Below are positions 1-9,067 of a DNA stretch of 42,859 bases, piece after piece. The position numbers were made by a program, and so were the translations under genes. Position 1 is the stretch's first letter, and every line of letters starts with the position of its first letter. The stretch spans positions 1 through 42,859 of the forward strand of contig CANKMW010000085.1 of NCBI GenBank assembly GCA_947483555.1. Direction: 5' to 3'. Source of the stretch: Myxococcales bacterium. Lineage in GTDB: Bacteria; Myxococcota_A; Polyangia; Haliangiales; Haliangiaceae. Under the pieces are notes generated by a model. That model searched no databases. It had not been told where the DNA came from and was given only the letters and a program-made list of their open reading frames with translations.

Positions 1-281
1 CTGGTGGTGCGGGCACGGAGGCGTGGTGGGGCCGCCCGCCCGAGCGGCGGCCCACGTGGACGGCGCGACGTCCGCAGCTCCACAGGAGGGCAGCCCGAGT
101 GGATCGATCCGCGAGCTCCGCGGTGGCAGTGCGTGGCGCGGTCATCCCAAGCGAGGACCCGGCGCGCAGGCCCACGTGGGTCGTCGCGATGGGCAGGCCC
201 CACCGCGCCGGCCGCGCACGGCACGGCGGGCCGGGAGCATCACCAGATCCCCGCTCCGCGCCGTCTACGCCCTGCAAACTC
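1..281. other. left-edge stretch without a supported gene
   Basis: No convincing coding sequence is visible. The open frames here are Arg/Pro/Ala-rich, as expected of non-coding frames in very GC-rich DNA. The stretch follows the stop of the minus-strand gene that begins at 1112. It may hold that gene's 3' end region or the tail of a gene lying outside the window; I see no clear hairpin followed by T residues. Confidence 0.4.
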
Positions 282-1112
282 CTAGACCAGCGACAGCGCG
301 CGCCGCACCCAGCCGCACTCGAGCGACTCGACGATGACGTCCTGCCACAGCTCGACCGGCCAGCGGAACGCGGATGCGAACGTGTGCCAGGCCTCGGGCG
401 ATGGCCGGGCGCCGCACACGGCCGAGCCGCCGTCGCCGCCGCGAAAGCCGAGCGGATCGCTGACCACCTCGACCTGGTACGGATCGTCGAGCAGGTGGAC
501 GCCGAACGCGCTGGGCACGTGGTGGCCGGTGAAGTGAGTCTCGCGCGCCTGCGGCAGGCCGTCGGGCCACCGGTCGCCCCAGCGGAACAGGGTCGACGAG
601 CCACCGCGCGCCGCGTGCTCCCACTCGTCGTCGGTCGGCAGCCGAAACCCGTCGCCGGCGACGCGGGCCGCGATCTCGTCCAGCAGCTCGCCGTCGTGAT
701 CGTCACCGAGGTCGACGACCCAGTCGGCCACCGAACGTGGCGACACCTCGATCAGAAACGGCGCCAGCGTCACCGTGCGGGTCGGCGACAGATAGTGCGT
801 CATCAGCTCGACGAACGGCACCGACGCGTCCGGGTCCGCGGCCAGCGTCGCGGCCTGGGTCGCCGTGAGCCCGAGCGGCCGCGACGGGTCCCAGCCCAGC
901 GTGACCGTGCCACCCGGCACCAGCACCAGGTGCACGCCGCGCACGTCGATGGCCGCGATGCGGTGGACCTGATCGCCCTGGGCGTCGACCTCGAGCTCGA
1001 CCAGCCGTCCGCCGACGTGGGCCGCGACCTCGACCGCGAGCTCGCAGCGACGGGCGTCGTCGAGCTGGTCCCAGGCCTGCAGCGACAGCGCGTCCAGATC
1101 GAGCGTGGACAT
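282..1112 (-). CDS. formylglycine-generating-enzyme (FGE/SUMF1)-like protein, degenerate
   Basis: The 276-residue product has the landmarks of the FGE-sulfatase fold: an early 'LVLVPGGTVTLG' strand, 'FRLPTDDEWEHAARGG', 'FRWGDRWPDG', and a late 'FRGGDGGSAVC' segment matching the RGGSW region of the family. True FGEs use two closely spaced cysteines after RGG; only one is seen here, so oxidase activity is doubtful. It is more likely one of the many FGE-like domains of unknown role in Myxococcota. I chose the ATG at 1112 because it overlaps the stop of the small upstream gene (TGATG), implying translational coupling. No signal peptide is evident. Function unknown. Confidence 0.75.
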   Translation of the reverse strand: MSTLDLDALSLQAWDQLDDARRCELAVEVAAHVGGRLVELEVDAQGDQVHRIAAIDVRGVHLVLVPGGTVTLGWDPSRPLGLTATQAATLAADPDASVPFVELMTHYLSPTRTVTLAPFLIEVSPRSVADWVVDLGDDHDGELLDEIAARVAGDGFRLPTDDEWEHAARGGSSTLFRWGDRWPDGLPQARETHFTGHHVPSAFGVHLLDDPYQVEVVSDPLGFRGGDGGSAVCGARPSPEAWHTFASAFRWPVELWQDVIVESLECGWVRRALSLV

Positions 1113-1279
1113 CAGGTCATCCCTCCGCCGCCCTCGACCCGCTTGAGCGGCGGCGCTTCCGGTCGGTCCGGCTTGCCGCGCAGCCCCAGGTCGTGGCCCC
1201 AGATGGCCCACACGCCGGCGCAACCCAGCGCAAGGATGGAGATCACGATCACCACGTCGGGCCATCGACGGCGCACCAT
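1112..1279 (-). CDS. small single-pass membrane protein (55 aa)
   Basis: A 55-residue frame opens with 'MVRRRWPD', then about 20 hydrophobic residues ('VVIVISILALGCAGVWAIW'), then a short polar tail rich in Pro, Lys and Gly. The basic start and polar end predict an N-in single-pass inner-membrane protein. It ends in TGATG, overlapping the start of the FGE-like gene, so the two are probably co-translated. The start lies only 33 bp from the divergent gene at 1313. No family is recognised; it may anchor or assist its downstream partner. Confidence 0.6.
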   Translation of the reverse strand: MVRRRWPDVVIVISILALGCAGVWAIWGHDLGLRGKPDRPEAPPLKRVEGGGGMT

Positions 1280-1312
1280 GAATGGCAACGGTAGCACGCA
1301 CGGTCCAACTGC

Positions 1313-1972
1313 GTGATGATGAGCCCGATGCGAAGCCTTGCCGTGCGCCCTTTCCTGTCCCCCGTTGCCAGGGGCCTCGCCGTGGGCGTCGCCACCGTGG
1401 TCGCAGCGGTGGTCGCCTTCGGTGCGGTCCGGCCGGCCGACGCCGCCAAGCCGCCGAAGAAGTACTTCTTCGAGGTCGCCGACGTGAAGGCCTCCGACTC
1501 GCTCGGCCAGGTCGGCAAGGATCTGCTGCCGACCACCAGCGCGCAGATCGCCAAGTCGATCGCCGGCCACCCGCAACTGGTCGCCGCGCTCGACGGCGCG
1601 CCCGATCCCAAGGTCAACGCCAAGGCCTTCAAGAAGTGGCTGACCAAGAAGAAGATCGCCGGCGCCTACCGCGTCAACGTCGAGCTGACCAGCTTCGAGG
1701 AGGAGCTCGAGGAGAAGGACGACTCGCTCAACAAGGAGAAGCGGCTCATCGTCCGGCTCGGGCTGCGGACCTTTGGCGAGACCATCCCCGAGCGCGTGAT
1801 GGGCTTCTCGGGCGAGGGCTCGGCCACCGTCAAGCTCGACGTCGGCAAGAAGCTGCGGCCCCGGGATCGCGAGTACGCGATCGCGCAGGCGCTCGAGCTG
1901 GCGATGACCGACGCCCTGGCGTCATCCCTGACCAAGCTCGCCAACCCGCCGCCGCCACCGCCAAAAAAATAG
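1313..1972 (+). CDS. secreted or periplasmic protein of unknown function
   Basis: The 219-residue product starts with a signal peptide: a basic segment, a hydrophobic stretch ('GLAVGVATVVAAVVAFGAV') and a likely signal peptidase I site after 'RPADA'. The mature part is rich in Lys and Glu ('FEEELEEKDDSLNKEKR') and ends in six prolines and two lysines just before the stop. I recognise no domain. A start at the in-frame ATG at 1328 would give a more usual signal peptide length and is equally possible. The stop lies directly on a run of seven A, after which the -1 frame stays open into a glycosidase domain (see 1963 and 1969). Confidence 0.8.
   Translation: MMMSPMRSLAVRPFLSPVARGLAVGVATVVAAVVAFGAVRPADAAKPPKKYFFEVADVKASDSLGQVGKDLLPTTSAQIAKSIAGHPQLVAALDGAPDPKVNAKAFKKWLTKKKIAGAYRVNVELTSFEEELEEKDDSLNKEKRLIVRLGLRTFGETIPERVMGFSGEGSATVKLDVGKKLRPRDREYAIAQALELAMTDALASSLTKLANPPPPPPKK
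1963..1969 (+). other. A-AAA-AAA slippery heptamer before a stop codon
   Basis: The upstream gene reads CCA AAA AAA TAG. The seven A residues are in the phase required for -1 ribosomal slippage (X XXY YYZ). After a -1 slip the next codons are ATA GCC GCG and the frame stays open to 3000. The run could equally be a transcriptional slippage site or a homopolymer sequencing error: one extra A would also join the frames. No downstream pseudoknot was established. Confidence 0.45.
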
Positions 1973-3000
1973 CCGCGGGCGCGCGCGCCGGCGAAGGCGC
2001 ACCCGCGCGACCGGACTCCGCTCCGGCCTGCGCCGACACCGCCGCGACCAGCCCCGGCGCGCCGCCGCCGCATCGTGGCGTCGCGCTCGGCCTGTGGGCC
2101 GGCACCACCGCCGCCCAGGCCCGGGTCCGCATCGACGAGATCGTCGGGCTCGGCGCCACCGACATCGCGCTGGTCGTGGCGTGGGGCCAGGCCGACGTGG
2201 CCGCCGACCGCGTCGCCCGCACCCCGGTCACGGTCGCCGACGACGTGCTCGGCGCCGCGCTCGATCACGCCGCCGGCCGCGGCCTGCGCGTGACGCTGTT
2301 CCCGATCCTGGTCCTCGAGCGCACCGCGCCGGGCCAGTGGCGCGGCACGCTGGCGCCGCGCCACGTCGCCACGTGGTGGTCGTCGTACGAGACGTTCGTC
2401 GTCGTCCACGCCCGGGTCGCCGCCGCCCACGGCGTCGCGGCGCTGGTCATCGGCTCCGAGCTCGGCTCGACCGAGTCGTGGCGCGATCGCTGGTACCACC
2501 TCATCTCGCGGGTCGAGAAGGTCTTCGCCGGCGACCTGATCTACAGCGCCAACTGGGACCACTTCGAGCAGGTGTCGTTCGCCGCCCGCCTCGACGCGCT
2601 CGGCGTCACCGGCTACTTCGAGCTGACCCGCGACCGCGACGCCACGATCGACGAGCTGATCGCCGGCTGGAGCGCGCCACGCGCCGCGCTGCTCGCCGCC
2701 GCCCGCGCCCGCGGCCTGCCGCTGTGGCTCACCGAGGTCGGCTACCCGTCGATCGACGGCGGCGCCGCGGCGCCCTGGGACTACACCCGCGACGCCACCA
2801 TCGACCTCGAGGAGCAGCGCCGCGCGTTCGCCGCCCTGGTCCACGCCTGGAGCGGCCAGCCCCTCGCCGGCCTGTTCGTGTGGGAGTGGTCGGGCGACGG
2901 CGGCGCCGCCGACCGCGGCTACACCCCGCGCGGCAAGCCCGCCGAGTGCGAGCTGCGGGCGTGGTTCGGCCGCGCGAGCGAAGCCAGCGGTCGACCATGA
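1969..3000 (+). CDS. GH113-like TIM-barrel glycoside hydrolase domain, start unresolved
   Basis: The frame encodes a TIM-barrel resembling glycoside hydrolase family 113 (beta-mannanase-like). Motifs in order: 'VALGLWAGT', 'GATDIALVVAWGQ', 'RVTLFPILVLE', 'WRGTLAPRHVATWWSSY', 'ALVIGSELGSTESWRDRW' with the likely acid/base Glu in GSELG, 'LIYSANWDHF', 'LGVTGYFELT', 'LWLTEVGYPSIDGG' with the likely nucleophile Glu, and 'GLFVWEWSGDGG'. The domain begins near 2071, but no ATG, GTG or TTG lies in this frame between the GTG at 1636 and one at 2176, which is already inside the first strands. The coordinate given is the first codon after a -1 slip at the A run; the true start could be a fusion to the upstream secreted protein or a rare codon. 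Confidence 0.75.
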   Translation: MAAGARAGEGAPARPDSAPACADTAATSPGAPPPHRGVALGLWAGTTAAQARVRIDEIVGLGATDIALVVAWGQADVAADRVARTPVTVADDVLGAALDHAAGRGLRVTLFPILVLERTAPGQWRGTLAPRHVATWWSSYETFVVVHARVAAAHGVAALVIGSELGSTESWRDRWYHLISRVEKVFAGDLIYSANWDHFEQVSFAARLDALGVTGYFELTRDRDATIDELIAGWSAPRAALLAAARARGLPLWLTEVGYPSIDGGAAAPWDYTRDATIDLEEQRRAFAALVHAWSGQPLAGLFVWEWSGDGGAADRGYTPRGKPAECELRAWFGRASEASGRP

Positions 3001-3016
3001 CGCGCGGTGTTCGCGA

Positions 3017-3406
3017 TCACGGCAAGACGGTGTCGAGCACCAGCTTCACGCCCGACGCCGGCGCCGTGATCCGCACCTGACCGACGATGTCGCCGGGTTG
3101 GCCCCACGAAGCCGTGATCGCCCCGACCGACGAACAATCGCGGCCGTGATCGAACACGGTCTGGTAGCGGGCGCCGGCCTCGGCGTCGCGCAACGCCGTT
3201 TCGACGCTGTCCTCCGACACCACCTGCACGATCGCCAGTCGGTCACCGACCGCGTCGGCAAGCGGCCCGAAGGTCGGGCGCTCGGCGCGGGTCGGCCCGT
3301 TCCAGCTGGCCTGGAAGGTCACCAGCACCACCTTGCCGCCCAGCGCCTCGACATCGAACGTGCCGCCGTGGAGATCGGGCCCCACCCAGCGAAGCCGCGG
3401 CGCGAG
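3017..3406 (-). pseudogene. thioredoxin/TlpA-like C-terminal domain, out of frame with the kinase upstream
   Basis: These 129 residues form a TlpA/redoxin-like domain: 'LRWVGPDLHGGTFDVEALGG', 'KVVLVTFQASW', then 'NGPTRAERPTF', where the family has C-x-x-C followed by RAE. Both active-site cysteines are replaced (Asn and Thr). The rest fits the fold: 'LAIVQVVSED', 'YQTVFDHGRDC', 'ITASWGQPG', 'VKLVLDTVLP'. No credible start or ribosome site is seen in this frame. The kinase frame ends sensibly at the CTG at 3410-3408, and skipping one base (3407) continues into this domain. I therefore read it as the C-terminal third of the kinase gene, separated by a one-base shift that is either real or a sequencing error. 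Confidence 0.7.
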
Positions 3407-4589
3407 GCAGCACGCCGAGCACGGGATTCGCGGGCGCCGGCTGCAGCGCCTCGCAGGCAACTACCGCATCGACCCGAGCCCTCGCGGCGTCGGCAACCGC
3501 GGGCGCCGAGGCGCCAGTGGCCACGCCCGTGCGTCGGTCGCCGCCCCGGGCCACGAGCACCGCCGCGATCGCGATCCCCGCCACCACCACCACGCCGAGG
3601 CCGACCAGCAGGCCGCGATGTCTCGACATCCCCGCCGTCGGCGCTGCCACGGCGATCGCGCCGTCGATGGCGCCTGGCATCGACGGCGTCGCCGTCGCGG
3701 CGTGGGCCGGTTGCGACCGCTGCGGTTGCGATGACGGCGTGGCCCCGGGCGGCCCGCTCGCCGCCAGGCCGTCGAGCGCCGTGATCAGCGCCGCACACGA
3801 CTGCAACCGCAGCTGCGGCTGTTTCTCGAGCAGCTGGAGGATGATCACCTCGACGGCGGGCGGGATCGACGCGGCGACCGTCCGCGGCGGCGGGGCGGTA
3901 TCGCGCAGGTGCGCCGCCACCAGCTCGATCCCGCCGTGACCGAACGGCGGCCGGCCGCAGACCAGCTCGTAGAAGATACAGCCGAGCGCGTACAGGTCGG
4001 AGCGAACGTCGACATCTCCCGAGCTGGCGCACTGCTCGGGAGACATGTACGCCGGGGTGCCGAAGATGCCCTGGGTCTTGCTGCCGCCGGCGTCGAGCGA
4101 GAGCTTGGCGATGCCGAAGTCGAGGACCTTGACGCGCTCACCGCCGACGACGTCGGGATCCGCCACCACGAACAGGTTGGCCGGCTTGAGATCGCGGTGG
4201 ACGATGCCGCGCTGGTGAGCGGCGCCGATCGCGCCGGCGGCCTGACGCATGAACACGATGGCGCGGTCGAGTGGCAACGGCCCGGCCGCGAGCCGGGTCT
4301 CGAGGTCGTCGCCGCGCAGCCGCTCCATGAGCAGGTAGGCGCGATCACCGTGGTAGCCGACGTTGTGGATCTGGACGATGCCGGGGTGGTGAATGCTGGC
4401 GGCGGCGCGCGCCTCGTTGAAGAAGCGGGTGACGATGTCGCGGTGCGCCGACATCTCGGGCTTGAGCACCTTGACCACGGCCTCGGCGCCGGAGTCGACG
4501 TGGGTGGCGAAGAAGACGTCGCCGAATCCACCCTTGTCGACCGACAGCGCGCGGTCGACGCGGTAGCCGTGGATGACCTCGCCGAGCAT
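3243..4589 (-). CDS. membrane Ser/Thr protein kinase (Hanks type)
   Basis: Residues 1-275 are a bacterial Ser/Thr kinase domain: a Gly-rich loop 'DKGGFGDVFFA', Lys40 in 'AVVKVLK', 'HRDLKPAN' at 131-138, DFG at 157-159, 'GTPAYMSPEQ' in the activation segment, and 'DVRSDLYALG'. A Pro/Gln/Ala linker follows, then a transmembrane helix at about 326-347, so the kinase is cytoplasmic and the C-terminus extracytoplasmic. Frame-true sequence ends near residue 394 (position 3408); the last about 55 residues of this open frame are Arg-rich nonsense, while the proper continuation is the thioredoxin-like domain in the neighbouring frame. It starts 12 bp after lepB, so lepA-lepB-kinase is probably one operon. 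Substrates unknown. Confidence 0.88.
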   Translation of the reverse strand: MLGEVIHGYRVDRALSVDKGGFGDVFFATHVDSGAEAVVKVLKPEMSAHRDIVTRFFNEARAAASIHHPGIVQIHNVGYHGDRAYLLMERLRGDDLETRLAAGPLPLDRAIVFMRQAAGAIGAAHQRGIVHRDLKPANLFVVADPDVVGGERVKVLDFGIAKLSLDAGGSKTQGIFGTPAYMSPEQCASSGDVDVRSDLYALGCIFYELVCGRPPFGHGGIELVAAHLRDTAPPPRTVAASIPPAVEVIILQLLEKQPQLRLQSCAALITALDGLAASGPPGATPSSQPQRSQPAHAATATPSMPGAIDGAIAVAAPTAGMSRHRGLLVGLGVVVVAGIAIAAVLVARGGDRRTGVATGASAPAVADAARARVDAVVACEALQPAPANPVLGVLPRAAASLGGARSPRRHVRCRGAGRQGGAGDLPGQLERADPRRAPDLRAACRRGR

Positions 4590-4601
4590 GCGCAGCCTGG
4601 A

Positions 4602-5731
4602 TCAGTGCACGAAGTTGCCGACGCGGTGGAAGCGGACCCCGAGCGGCCCGGTGCCCGGCTTGCCCCACGACAGCCAGATGAACATCGCCTTGCCCTTGAT
4701 GTTGGCCAGCGGAACCGGGCCCCACTCGCGGGAGTCGTTCGAGTTGAAGCGGTTGTCGCCCATCATGAAGACGTGGCCGGCCGGCACCACGTAGTGCAGG
4801 CGGGGCGCGCACGCCGCGGCCGGCGGCGTGGTGCGCACCAGCTGGCCGCGCGCCGCCGCCCGTTCGACCGGGGTCTGCTTGCCACCGATACACTGCGGCA
4901 TCTGCTCGTCGGGCGGTTTGTGCAGCTTGGGGAAGTCGTGCATGTAGCTACCCTCGGCCTCGTACGACCAGCCGCCGCCGCGGCGGTCGGCGTCCTCGGC
5001 GGGGCGCTCGGGAGCGTGGTGGGTGTCGTAGGTGTAGCCGCCCCAGTGCTCGCGATAGTAGCTGCACGGCTCCTCGCTCCACACCTTGGTGTGCTCGTCC
5101 TGGTTCCAGTACGTGCACGTCGCGTCGACCAGCTCCTCGGGAACGGCGCGGCCGTTGACGTGGAGCTGGTTGCAGCGGACCTCGACCTGGTCGCCGCCGA
5201 CCGCGACGATGCGCTTGATGAAGTCGCGCTCCGGCGTGCACGGATTCTTGAAGACGATCACCTCGCCACGCTGCGGCACCCGGACGTCGAAGATCTTCTT
5301 GTCGGTGAACGGCACCCGCACGCCGTACAGGAACTTGTTGACGAAGATGAAGTCGCCGATCTGCATGGTCGGGATCATCGACGCCGAGGGGATCTTGAAG
5401 GCCTCGACCACGAACGCGCGCAGCAGCAGCGCGATCAGGATGGCGATCCCGATCGACTCGACGTACTCGCGCCACGGCGATCGCCGGACCTCGGCCGACA
5501 GCCGGTCGACGATGGCGTCGAGCGCGGCCAGGTGGCGACGCAGCTCGGTGGCGTCGCGAGCGCGGGCCGCCTGATCGACGGCCTCGGTCCGCTCCTTGAG
5601 CGTGCGGGCGTCAGCGGCCGACATCTTGCCGCCGCGCAGCGCGCGGGCGTCCTTGAGCAGCGCCCGCGCTTCCTTGATCACGCGCCGGTCCCAGCTCGCG
5701 GCCGATGACAGCGCCGACAGCGCCACCGCCA

Positions 5732-5732
<1 letters not shown>
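4602..5732 (-). CDS. lepB: signal peptidase I
   Basis: Leader peptidase of family S26, which cleaves signal peptides of exported proteins at the outer face of the inner membrane. In the 376-residue product an Ala/Arg/Glu-rich helical segment (about 15-85) precedes one transmembrane helix (about 91-108). The nucleophile is Ser118 in 'IPSASMIPTM' and the general base Lys173 in 'ERDFIKRIVAVGG'; the 'GDNRFNSNDSREWGPVP' box lies at 325-341. Length exceeds the usual 250-325 because of the helical N-terminus and a long insertion, with several Cys and Tyr, between the Lys motif and the GDN box. Start: the GTG at 5732 overlaps the lepA stop (TAGTG), implying translational coupling. Confidence 0.95.
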
Positions 5733-7537
<1,805 letters not shown>

Positions 7538-7558
7538 CGTCGTGCCGGGGGGCCGGCC

Positions 7559-7587
7559 ACCTTACGTTGCGCCACGTCACGGGTCAA
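7559..7587 (-). promoter_or_regulatory. sigma-70-type promoter of lepA
   Basis: Read on the minus strand: TTGACC (7587-7582), a 17-bp spacer, TAAGGT (7564-7559), with the lepA ATG 21 bp further on. This is one of the best matches to the housekeeping consensus in the window. Confidence 0.6.
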
Positions 7588-7592
7588 CCGCG

Positions 7593-7608
7593 CCCGGCTT
7601 GCGCCGGG
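7593..7608. repeat. inverted repeat between two divergent promoters
   Basis: CCCGGC (7593-7598), a 4-nt loop and GCCGGG (7603-7608) form a perfect 6-bp inverted repeat. It lies against the lepA -35 and overlaps the plus-strand -35 at 7599-7604, so it could be an operator; it has no T run, so it is not an intrinsic terminator. Confidence 0.4.
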
Positions 7609-7627
7609 TGGCCCCACCGCATAGGCT
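7599..7627 (+). promoter_or_regulatory. promoter of the Ca-loop lipoprotein gene
   Basis: TTGCGC (7599-7604), a 17-bp spacer and TAGGCT (7622-7627), then only 6 nt to the ATG at 7634. With usual spacing, transcription would begin at or next to the start codon, predicting a leaderless mRNA. Confidence 0.5.
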
Positions 7628-7633
7628 CGACCC

Positions 7634-8401
7634 ATGCGGATCCGCACAGGAATCTTGGCGACGGCGCTGGCGACGGCGGCGGGGAGCGGCGCGCTGGCCG
7701 GCTGCAACAAGAACAAGAAGGCCGCCACCAAGGCCAGCGAGGCCGGCGACACGTCGTCCAGCGTGGCCAAGGTCGACGCCACCTTGTGCGAGACCAGCGG
7801 CAAGAACGTCATCACCTACGATCTCAATCGCGACAACCGTCCCGACGTCTGGAAGATGTACAAGGTCGACGATCAGGGCGGCACCAAGATCGAGATCCTG
7901 ACCTGCAAGCAGGTCGACTTCGACCACGACGGTCGCAAGGACTGGGTGGTCGGCTACACGCCGCGGGGCTCGAACGCGTTCGAGAAGGCCGACTTCGACT
8001 ACGACGGCCGCTTCGACATGTCGGCGATCTACGATCCCAAGACCGGCAAGCGGATCGAGGTCGAGCGCGACAGCGACTTCGACGGCAAGTACGACATCAA
8101 GGAAGTCTACGACCGCTTCGAGAGCCTGACCGCGGTGCGCCGCGATCGCAACGCCGACGGCGAGCCCGACTACTGGGAGCAGTACAAGGACGGCGCGCTG
8201 GTCGCGATCCTCTACGACGACGACTACGACAAGAAGGTCGATCGCCGCGAGGAGGTGCCGGGCCTGCGCCCCAAGTTCGTGGCGCCCGAGCCCGAGCGTG
8301 ATGGCGCGACCTCGGACGTCGACGCCAAGCCGCCGGCCGGCGCCGGCAGCGGAAGCGCGACCGGCGCGGGAGCTGGCACCGGTAGCGCGAAGCCCAAGTG
8401 A
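7634..8401 (+). CDS. lipoprotein with Asp-rich calcium-loop-like repeats
   Basis: The 255-residue product has a lipoprotein signal with lipobox 'LAGC' (Cys24). The body carries about six Asp-rich loops spaced 20-40 residues apart: 'DLNRDNRPD', 'DFDHDGRKD', 'DFDYDGRFD', 'DSDFDGKYD', 'DRNADGEPD' and 'DDDYDKKVD'. They resemble the DxDxDG loops of EF-hand, dockerin or thrombospondin-3 repeats, so calcium binding is plausible but not shown. The C-terminus is a Gly/Ser/Ala-rich tail. The stop overlaps the next gene's GTG (GTGA), so the cupin downstream is coupled. Expected location: outer membrane, since no Asp follows the lipid Cys. Exact role unknown. Confidence 0.85.
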   Translation: MRIRTGILATALATAAGSGALAGCNKNKKAATKASEAGDTSSSVAKVDATLCETSGKNVITYDLNRDNRPDVWKMYKVDDQGGTKIEILTCKQVDFDHDGRKDWVVGYTPRGSNAFEKADFDYDGRFDMSAIYDPKTGKRIEVERDSDFDGKYDIKEVYDRFESLTAVRRDRNADGEPDYWEQYKDGALVAILYDDDYDKKVDRREEVPGLRPKFVAPEPERDGATSDVDAKPPAGAGSGSATGAGAGTGSAKPK

Positions 8402-8751
8402 GCGCGGCGCGCGTCGAAAAACCCTGGGGCCACGAGCTGATCTGGGCCCACACCGATCGGTACGTCGGCAAGATCCTGCACATCCGCGCCGGCGAGGCGC
8501 TGTCGCTGCAGTACCACCGCCACAAGGACGAGACCGTCATGGTGCTGCGCGGCCGCATGCGCTTCGAGCACTTCGTCGAAGGTGCGCCACCGGCGACGAC
8601 CGAGCTCGAACCCATGCAGCCGTTCCGCATCCCGCCCGGTCTGCGCCACCGCATGACCGCCATCGACGACACCGACGTGCTCGAGGTCTCCAGCCCCGAG
8701 CTCGACGACGTCGTGCGCCTCGACGATCGCTACGGCCGCAGCGGCTCCTGA
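8398..8751 (+). CDS. small cupin, related to type II phosphomannose isomerase domain
   Basis: The 117-residue single-domain cupin resembles the C-terminal domain of mannose-1-phosphate guanylyltransferase/phosphomannose isomerase: 'VEKPWGHELIW', 'GKILHIRAGEALSLQYHRHK' with the metal-ligand histidines, 'DETVMVLRGRMRF', 'FRIPPGLRHRM' and 'VVRLDDRYGR'. The His-x-His, Glu and downstream His expected for a metal site are present. It could act on a sugar phosphate or sugar nucleotide, but specificity cannot be read. The start is the GTG at 8398, overlapping the lipoprotein stop by 4 bp. It converges with the gene ending at 8764. Confidence 0.85.
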   Translation: MSAARVEKPWGHELIWAHTDRYVGKILHIRAGEALSLQYHRHKDETVMVLRGRMRFEHFVEGAPPATTELEPMQPFRIPPGLRHRMTAIDDTDVLEVSSPELDDVVRLDDRYGRSGS

Positions 8752-8763
8752 TCGCCATTGGGC

Positions 8764-9066
8764 CTAGTGCGGATGGTGGTGACCCAGCTTGCCGTCCATG
8801 TGCGGGTGCGGGTGCGGGTGATGGTGGTGACCGCCGCCGTCGTGGGGATGGCCACCGTGGGCGTGCTCGTGCGACTTGTGCTTGGCGGGTGGCGGATCCT
8901 TGGGCTTGACCGGGCGCGGCTCGGTCTTCCACGTCGGGGTCCGCTTCTTCGCCGGCGGCTTGGGCGGACAGCCCGCGAGCAGCACCGCGAGGGCCGCCAG
9001 CACGAGCGTCAACAGCGCGAGCGTGGCGCGGCGGCGGCGATTCGAGGCTGGGCAGGCTGGGTTCAT
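8764..9066 (-). CDS. histidine-rich lipoprotein
   Basis: The 100-residue product has a basic N-terminus, a hydrophobic helix, lipobox 'LLAGC' (Cys33) and a Pro/Lys linker, then a tail with 17 histidines in about 40 residues, including four- and three-His runs. Such tails bind nickel, zinc or copper in other His-rich proteins; binding here is inferred from composition only. The start lies one base after the stop of the GT-B-like gene, so it ends a minus-strand chain of three genes (11709 to 8764). Possible roles are periplasmic metal buffering or delivery. Confidence 0.75.
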   Translation of the reverse strand: MNPACPASNRRRRATLALLTLVLAALAVLLAGCPPKPPAKKRTPTWKTEPRPVKPKDPPPAKHKSHEHAHGGHPHDGGGHHHHPHPHPHMDGKLGHHHPH

Positions 9067-9067
9067 G

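Noticed and set aside
3909..5708. Long plus-strand open frame opposite the kinase and lepB
   Set aside because: Crosses two well-supported genes and shows no motif of its own.
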